A stretch of DNA of 64,000 bases from Leptidea sinapis (taxonomy: Eukaryota; Arthropoda; Insecta; Lepidoptera; Pieridae), in assembly GCF_905404315.1 (NCBI RefSeq), contig NC_066311.1, forward strand, positions 1,178,001-1,242,000, in the 5' to 3' direction. Below are positions 58,486 to 64,000 of the stretch, piece by piece (position 1 is the stretch's first letter; each line of letters opens with the position of its first letter). A program made the position numbers and the translations under genes. The notes under the pieces were generated by a model. It saw only the letters and a program-made list of their open reading frames with translations. It was not told the DNA's origin and made no database searches.

Positions 58486-58746
58486 GAGGGAGGCTCCTTT
58501 GCACAGAATGCCGACTAGATTATGCGTCCGACAACGACGCCAATTTCCGCCGTGAAGCATTACTGTGTTTCGGTCTGAAGGGCGCCATAGCTAGTGTAAT
58601 GACTGGGCAAATGAGACTTAACCGCTCAGAACTTTTGGGTTTATCAAGAATCCTGAGCGGCACTGCATTGTAATGGGCAGGGCGTATCAATTACCATCAG
58701 CTGAACGTCCTGCTCGTCTCTTCCCTTATTTTCATAAAAAAAGACC
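58486..58746 (+). repeat. Family A repeat
   Basis: Forward copy from GGGAGGCTCCTTTGCAC to the A tail, with a short internal deletion after GAGACTTAA. Confidence 0.88.
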
Positions 58747-59179
58747 TGACAGGACGATAATGTGTGATTAGTTTTAATGAGTGTTAGATAGTGGTTTAAT
58801 ATTCAATATATCAAGGAGCTAATGCCAAGCGTAGATGACTGTTTACGACCTGTCTAACAAAATCGGTTACAGTAACAATAATTTCGCTTATTTGCTATTT
58901 ATATATCTTGCTGTATCTCCGTTAGATATTTTCTTCTCTTTCGCACTTTCTTGTCTATATGCTAGTGTATAGTAAGCCGATGGTTGTAAGAGTCGTGTAA
59001 GCTACTATCAAAATGTGTCCCTATCAGGACGGTTACATCGTTATAATAAATTACTATATTTGTCAGTGTATAAGTCGGTAGAGTAGATCGTAGTTATCAA
59101 TGTATTGTGAGTCCACCGTAACTTCAAACAGAGTACGACTTAAAATTAATCATATTTGAGAGTACATAAAGTAGCCTTG

Positions 59180-59402
59180 GCCGTGGTGAGGTGATGGCCG
59201 TTGGGGCAGTAAAATCCTCGAATGGCGACCACGTACTGGAAAACGCAGTGTTGGTGGGCCGGGCCCTCCACAAGATGGACCGACGATCTGGTCAAGATCG
59301 CCGGTATAGGTTGGATGAGGGCAGCGCAGGACCGATCGTGGTGGAAATCTTTGGGGGAGGCCTTTGTCCAGCAGTGGACGTTTTCCGGCTGATAATGAAG
59401 AA
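59180..59402 (+). repeat. RTE-type LINE ORF2 C-terminal fragment
   Basis: Reads EWRPRTGKRSVG-like coding sequence in broken frames, then GWMRAAQDRSWWKSLGEAF and the end of the protein. It is closely related to 9950-10198. Frames reported on both strands here are parts of this relic. Confidence 0.82.
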
Positions 59403-59684
59403 AGTAGCCTTTTCTTTTTAACATATTGTATCTTTGTGAAACTACTGTACTACTAATCCTTATTCTGTGCCTTACCTAACAAATTCTGAATCTTTTATTA
59501 TAAAATATAATAGCTAAACCAGACGCCATTAATAAAACCAAATGTCAAAATTTTAAATACCTAGACTTACTAGCGAGCGATTTATTTTCTTTCTTGTTTT
59601 AAATTCTCGCATTTCACGTTTGAATAACCTAAGATTCAGTTAAAATCTTACCTTTTTTATCTTTCACATAATCTATATCTCTAT

Positions 59685-60022
59685 ACATAAAAAGGAATGT
59701 TGCTAAGCGCAAAACTCGATAACGACTAGACTAAATACGGTTTATATATTTTTGGACGTTCCTTAAGGAATATGGAAGCGTTTAATAAAAACGTTAGCTT
59801 TATTTGTTTTGAGACAAGTAATCAAAAAAAAAGGATTAGAATGAGCATCATCAAGTTTATAAAGTAGTGCAGTGTACAAGTGTACAAATAGAAAACTTAT
59901 TTTTGTAAGAAATCGTGGTTTATTGGACAGACATAATGGAATCATTCGGAAAAACGTTATATATTTATTTATTTTTTACTAATACCTTTTGACAGAACGA
60001 ACTCTGTCCCAGCAGCTAGTTG
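59685..60022. repeat. Shorter relative of the 29655 element
   Basis: ATAAAAAGGAATGTTGCTAA, CAAAACTCGATAACGACTAG at the left, and GACAGAACGAACTCTGTCCC, AGCAGCTAGTTGATA at the right, show the same layout in about 340 bp. Confidence 0.5.
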
Positions 60023-60548
60023 ATATTAATATATAATTCAAATGATTACGTCCACAATCGCTAAATCTCGGCGCCTTGCTTGAGCCTATCTCGTTTTGAT
60101 TCTCACATCGCGCGCGCCATTACCAACTAGGACACCGTATATATTATGTCTTGCATAAAACTGTAGCAATAAGTGTTGCTTGATTATTCATTTAGATAAA
60201 GAGTTATTGATTCTATTTCTGTAGGTTACTGCATCTGGTGACGATGTACCGATTTTAGTTATAAACTTCAAAATAATCTGAGCCATCAAGAATTATTTTT
60301 TTGTATGGATGAGAGGACAAACAAGCGTATGGCAATTGTACTCTCGAAATTGTTGACGAGTTTCATCTACCTTGGCCTGATAATCTTCAGGGCAGGTCCA
60401 ATTTCGGTAAAGAGGTCATTCGTCGAATCCTACTCCGATAGTCAGCGTTTGGGAAGCTCCGTAAAATTTTCTTATCCAAAATACCATGACATACCGAACG
60501 CAGACGTGGTCGCTAACTATAGGAGTTATGAGGAAGCTCATTGTCAGA

Positions 60549-60895
60549 TGTTAAGTGATCACCGCCGCCCATATTGCAACACCAATCACATCAAGGAAAC
60601 ACAAGAGTATTGCCAGCCTTTAAAAGCTCAGCGCTCTTTTTTAAGGTACCCATGTCATATCATCCTGGAAACACCGCACAAGGAAGCTTGAAGCTCATTC
60701 CACAGCTTGGTCGTACTTCTCGTACGACCACTCTCGAAGTCGTACTGTGGACGCCATACATCCATATGGTGGGGATGATATCCTAATTTATGACGTGTCG
60801 TGCGAAGGTGGAAATCGGCGGCGGGAATCAGATGAAACAGCTCTTCAGAACACACCCAGTGATAAATGCGGTAGAGGACACACAATGAAGCGACT
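60549..60895 (-). repeat. Jockey-like LINE 3' fragment
   Basis: Reverse copy from TTAAGTGATCACCGCCGCCC to the FYRIYH-coding segment near 60880. Frames at 60305, 60574 and 60655 are reading frames of this fragment. Confidence 0.88.
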
Positions 60896-61424
60896 ACTGA
60901 CTGCAAACTAGAAATACGTCGACAATTTGCCTAAACACTTAACTTTAATCAAAATAACAAGCCTCTACTTGGTGTCTCTATAACTCGAAGCTAAAATAGT
61001 GTAACCGCCTATTGTAAAACTCTACACTCAATTGTCATTAATTGTGGTAATCAAGCAAATTGTTGGTATGTTGATAAAATTGGTCCCAACACCTGACGCA
61101 CGCTAAAAGCAACCTTAACACCCGCAGATAGTGTCGAGTTTCGTATAACGAGTTGTACAAAATAATTCGTATGAAAGAAGTAAATAATACTTCCTCTATT
61201 AAATGGACCAAACAAAGCGACAGTGCTAAATGTCGTGTACAATGTATTTCTTTTTGTCTTGGTGATAAGAGTAGATATTGTGATAGGATATTACTTGGGG
61301 AAATAATAAATAGATAATAGACAACGATGGTCAACCTTAACATGATTAGAATAAGTTCTGGAATATCATATCAAATTAATTTAGATTAAAGATATTGTAA
61401 ATATCTTAGATATTGTACATTTTA

Positions 61425-61535
61425 AAATTTAGAACCCGTTTCGGAAAAAGTTGCGCGTTAATGAATGATTAGAAGTGGCAAGAAACTCATTGCCACTTTT
61501 TTAATTTAAACATTTATAGCTTCATCGTTCTACAA
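61425..61535 (+). repeat. LINE 3' UTR-like repeat H (copy 2)
   Basis: CCCGTTTCGGAAAAAGTTGC, then GTGGCAAGAAACTCATTGCC and AAACATTTATAGC. Confidence 0.6.
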
Positions 61536-62149
61536 ATTATTTTAAGTACAATCTATGGAAAATGATACAATAAAAATACTCTAGCGGTACTTACACGAAT
61601 GAGTTTGAAAAAACAACATTTTGTGAAATAAAACCACAAGAGTTATTCAGTGCAATAAATGCATTAATGTACAAACACTGAAAAAATATTAATAATAAAG
61701 ATTTAAAATATAAGACAAATTTAAATTTTAAAAACATTAGGCAGAATTCCAATTACCACTAGCAATGCCCATTCATGAAAATCACGCAAGGACCAGCCAA
61801 CAACCCTCGACCATATTTGAGAGAAAGTACGAGTACGCGAATAGTTATAAAAACGCAAAAAATGGCTTCAAATACTTAAATTGATATATTTAAAATGATG
61901 AAAGCAGTAAATAGTATTAGTATTAAGTTCCGTGAATTTCATATCAACTATAATTAACCTTTAACAAATTGAGGTTATAGTAATCATGGCACCTGCAGCA
62001 GAACGTGCTGTATTGACTGCATCAGCAATCATAGCTCGATCATCATTATAATATAATTCTCACACGTTTTCATCACACTGACCTCTTCTGTCTATGGAAA
62101 AACATTTACATATTCTGCGTATGTGATTTTAGATCATATTTAAATATAT

Positions 62150-62412
62150 GAAGTGAAAACTTCCTTTTGGTAGAGGAAAATCTGTTGGGTCACGTCACTG
62201 ACATGCTCATGACTCGCGCAAGCGATAAATAATTAAAAATATAAATATATATAGTTAGACACTTTTTGGATGGATCTCATGAGTTCGCGTCACCGAAATG
62301 CTTACAGCAGTATATCTGTAGCTATACAGCTGACGTATTGTGCAACATTAGTGCTGTGTATATCTTATAGGTAAGTGAAATTGAATGGATTTAATGGATA
62401 GTGAAAAGATAT
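62150..62412 (+). repeat. Repeat C (copy 2)
   Basis: Same order of blocks as 10470-10752, and almost identical over GCTATACAGCTGACGTATTG and the following 60 bases. A family A fragment follows at once. Confidence 0.85.
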
Positions 62413-62414
62413 AA

Positions 62415-62571
62415 GCGGGATTCTTGAAAAACCCAAAAATTCTGAGCAGCACTACAATTGCTCTCGTCACCTTGAGACATAAGATGTTAAGTCTCATTTG
62501 CCCAGTAATTTCACTAGCTACGTCAACCTTCAGATTGGAACACAGCAATGTTTACACATTACTGACCTAAT
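62415..62571 (-). repeat. Family A middle fragment
   Basis: Reverse fragment from GATTCTTGAAAAACCCAAA to CACATTACTGACC. It follows the right end of the repeat at 62150-62410 directly. Confidence 0.8.
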
Positions 62572-64000
62572 CGCCTGAGAAGAAAATAGAATTTCATTAC
62601 AATAAAATTTATTAATTAGGTAAAAGCCCGATGGCGGTCGCTCCATTCCCAAAGTTAAGATAGTCCTTATTTTATCGTTATCTTTACTTTGTAACACATT
62701 TGTTTTGTACATTTCCTGGGATTATGTTGTCACAACATATACATTGCCCAACAAAGGACTCACTAACACGACCTAAATGAGTACTAGACATAACAAGCTT
62801 CCAGAAGATTCGATAATGTGCATATATACATACATAGCATTATAAACAATATATTGTAAGGCAACAGTTAAACTGTTTATTTCCCTTAATCAGTAAGTAG
62901 TAACAGCTCAGTTTTGTATAATACCCTCAAAATAGCATTAGTTTTAGAAGTTTCACTCCAAAAAGGTAGTTATGTAAGTAAGTACCTGCTACCTACCTAT
63001 GAAATTAATCTTCAATGTTAAAAATAACAATATTTTCCTACTTTATAACACTCTCCTAAATCAGAATTGTGGGCTCAATATAAATATAAAAGTCAACAAA
63101 GAATTCGATCCCGTATTGGAATGAGAAATCTTCGATCGTTATCTATTAAAATTAATCACAACCAACAAATTGAACAATGGATCGTGTCGAACCAATTTCA
63201 CGTTCCGAATTCTTACAAACATTCACATTCCGAGAGTTTTTACGTTACAGTTTAGGACGAGAATATTTATAAATACATTCGTAGGTTTCTGTATAGGCAA
63301 ACTGTATAAAATATACGTACTTTCTGTATAAAATATATATAAACACAATAATTATATACCTGAAGAAATGTCAGAAGATGAAATAATAATCTGTTATGAT
63401 CCAGACAATAAGGTATCATAATTCGATATCGCTACACGATCAAATATCACGACCAAATAAATCGATCTAACATTCCGCTTCTAAGAATATGTTAGCAAGA
63501 ACGATAATGCAACCCAGCATCAACTAACTTTAGCAAATACAAGCATGTTAAAGTGTTGCACCATTTGACAATTTTTAGATGACGTCATAACTTTAACTGT
63601 TAACCGTTACCGTCCAATCTTTGCCGGTTAAAGCTATTGTTAATACTAAATAGCTAAATCGACTTGAAATAAAGAGACCTGTGAAAAGTTTCAACTAAAT
63701 ATTCAATGGTTGTACCATCGAATTCCGCTGTCTATGTTAAAGTCAGCGTAACTGTTAATGTATTAAGATACAATAATAAATTATTGTGATTATTTTTACT
63801 ACATTATCTCTTAACATTTAATTAATAATTATTTAAACCATTGAAATATTTGCATGTCTGTCAAGACGAAACATGTGCCTACTCTTAAATTTGTAACACT
63901 TTACTTGTGAATGTTTCTGGCAAATAAAGATCTTTGACTTTGAAGCCAGCCTCATGCATACGTGTATGATACTTGATAATAAACAATTAAAGGTTTATAG
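62572..64000. other. No supported gene
   Basis: AT-rich. A possible LINE-type end, TCTGGCAAATAAAGATCTTT, lies near 63918. The 62-codon frame at 63067 has no recognisable domain. Confidence 0.4.

Noticed and set aside
32170..64000. Search for ankyrin-repeat exons upstream of exon 2
   Set aside because: No minus-strand frame with the TPLH or GADVN-type ankyrin pattern was seen, so the ankyrin part is not in this window.

Overview
The window looks like AT-rich nuclear DNA of an insect, most probably a moth or butterfly. I base this on the dense mix of interspersed repeats that I recognise from lepidopteran genomes: jockey-like and RTE-like LINE tails, tRNA-derived SINEs, MITEs, and one very abundant repeat of about 310 bp called family A below. 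There are no operons, no bacterial-type genes and no CRISPR array. Almost every long open frame is either transposon debris or chance.

One host gene can be reconstructed with confidence. On the minus strand, nine short exons spread over about 43 kb (52200 down to 8763) join in frame to encode the C-terminal half of an ANKS1-type adaptor: a linker, two SAM domains and a phosphotyrosine-binding (PTB) domain. It is the insect counterpart of vertebrate ANKS1A/ANKS1B. Exons 2 to 9 (32169 to 8763) are secure, because each has canonical splice sites and the joined protein reads through the family's conserved motifs. Exon 1 (52200 to 52065) is inferred. It has an in-frame stop upstream of its ATG, and its phase-1 donor matches the only phase-1 acceptor of exon 2. 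It would start an isoform of about 620 residues that lacks ankyrin repeats. No ankyrin-repeat exon is visible in the window, so the ankyrin part, if present, lies beyond position 64000.

Layout: 1-5860 is intergenic, with repeats and a GC-rich LINE end. 5860-8762 is nearly free of recognisable transposons and is a candidate 3' UTR. 8763-14537 holds the PTB and linker exons with RTE and LINE debris between them. 14538-22352 is an intron carrying a 2.1 kb jockey-like LINE with an open reverse-transcriptase frame, inserted antisense inside a family A copy. 22353-23269 holds the SAM exons. 23270-32169 carries two more exons and several repeats. 32170-52064 would be intron 1, rich in MITEs and SINEs. 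52201-64000 is repeat-laden DNA with no supported gene. Secondary points of interest are a possible secreted 56-residue peptide at 48111, an orphan exon-like frame antisense inside the last ANKS1 intron at 9123, and several strong hairpins and nested insertions.
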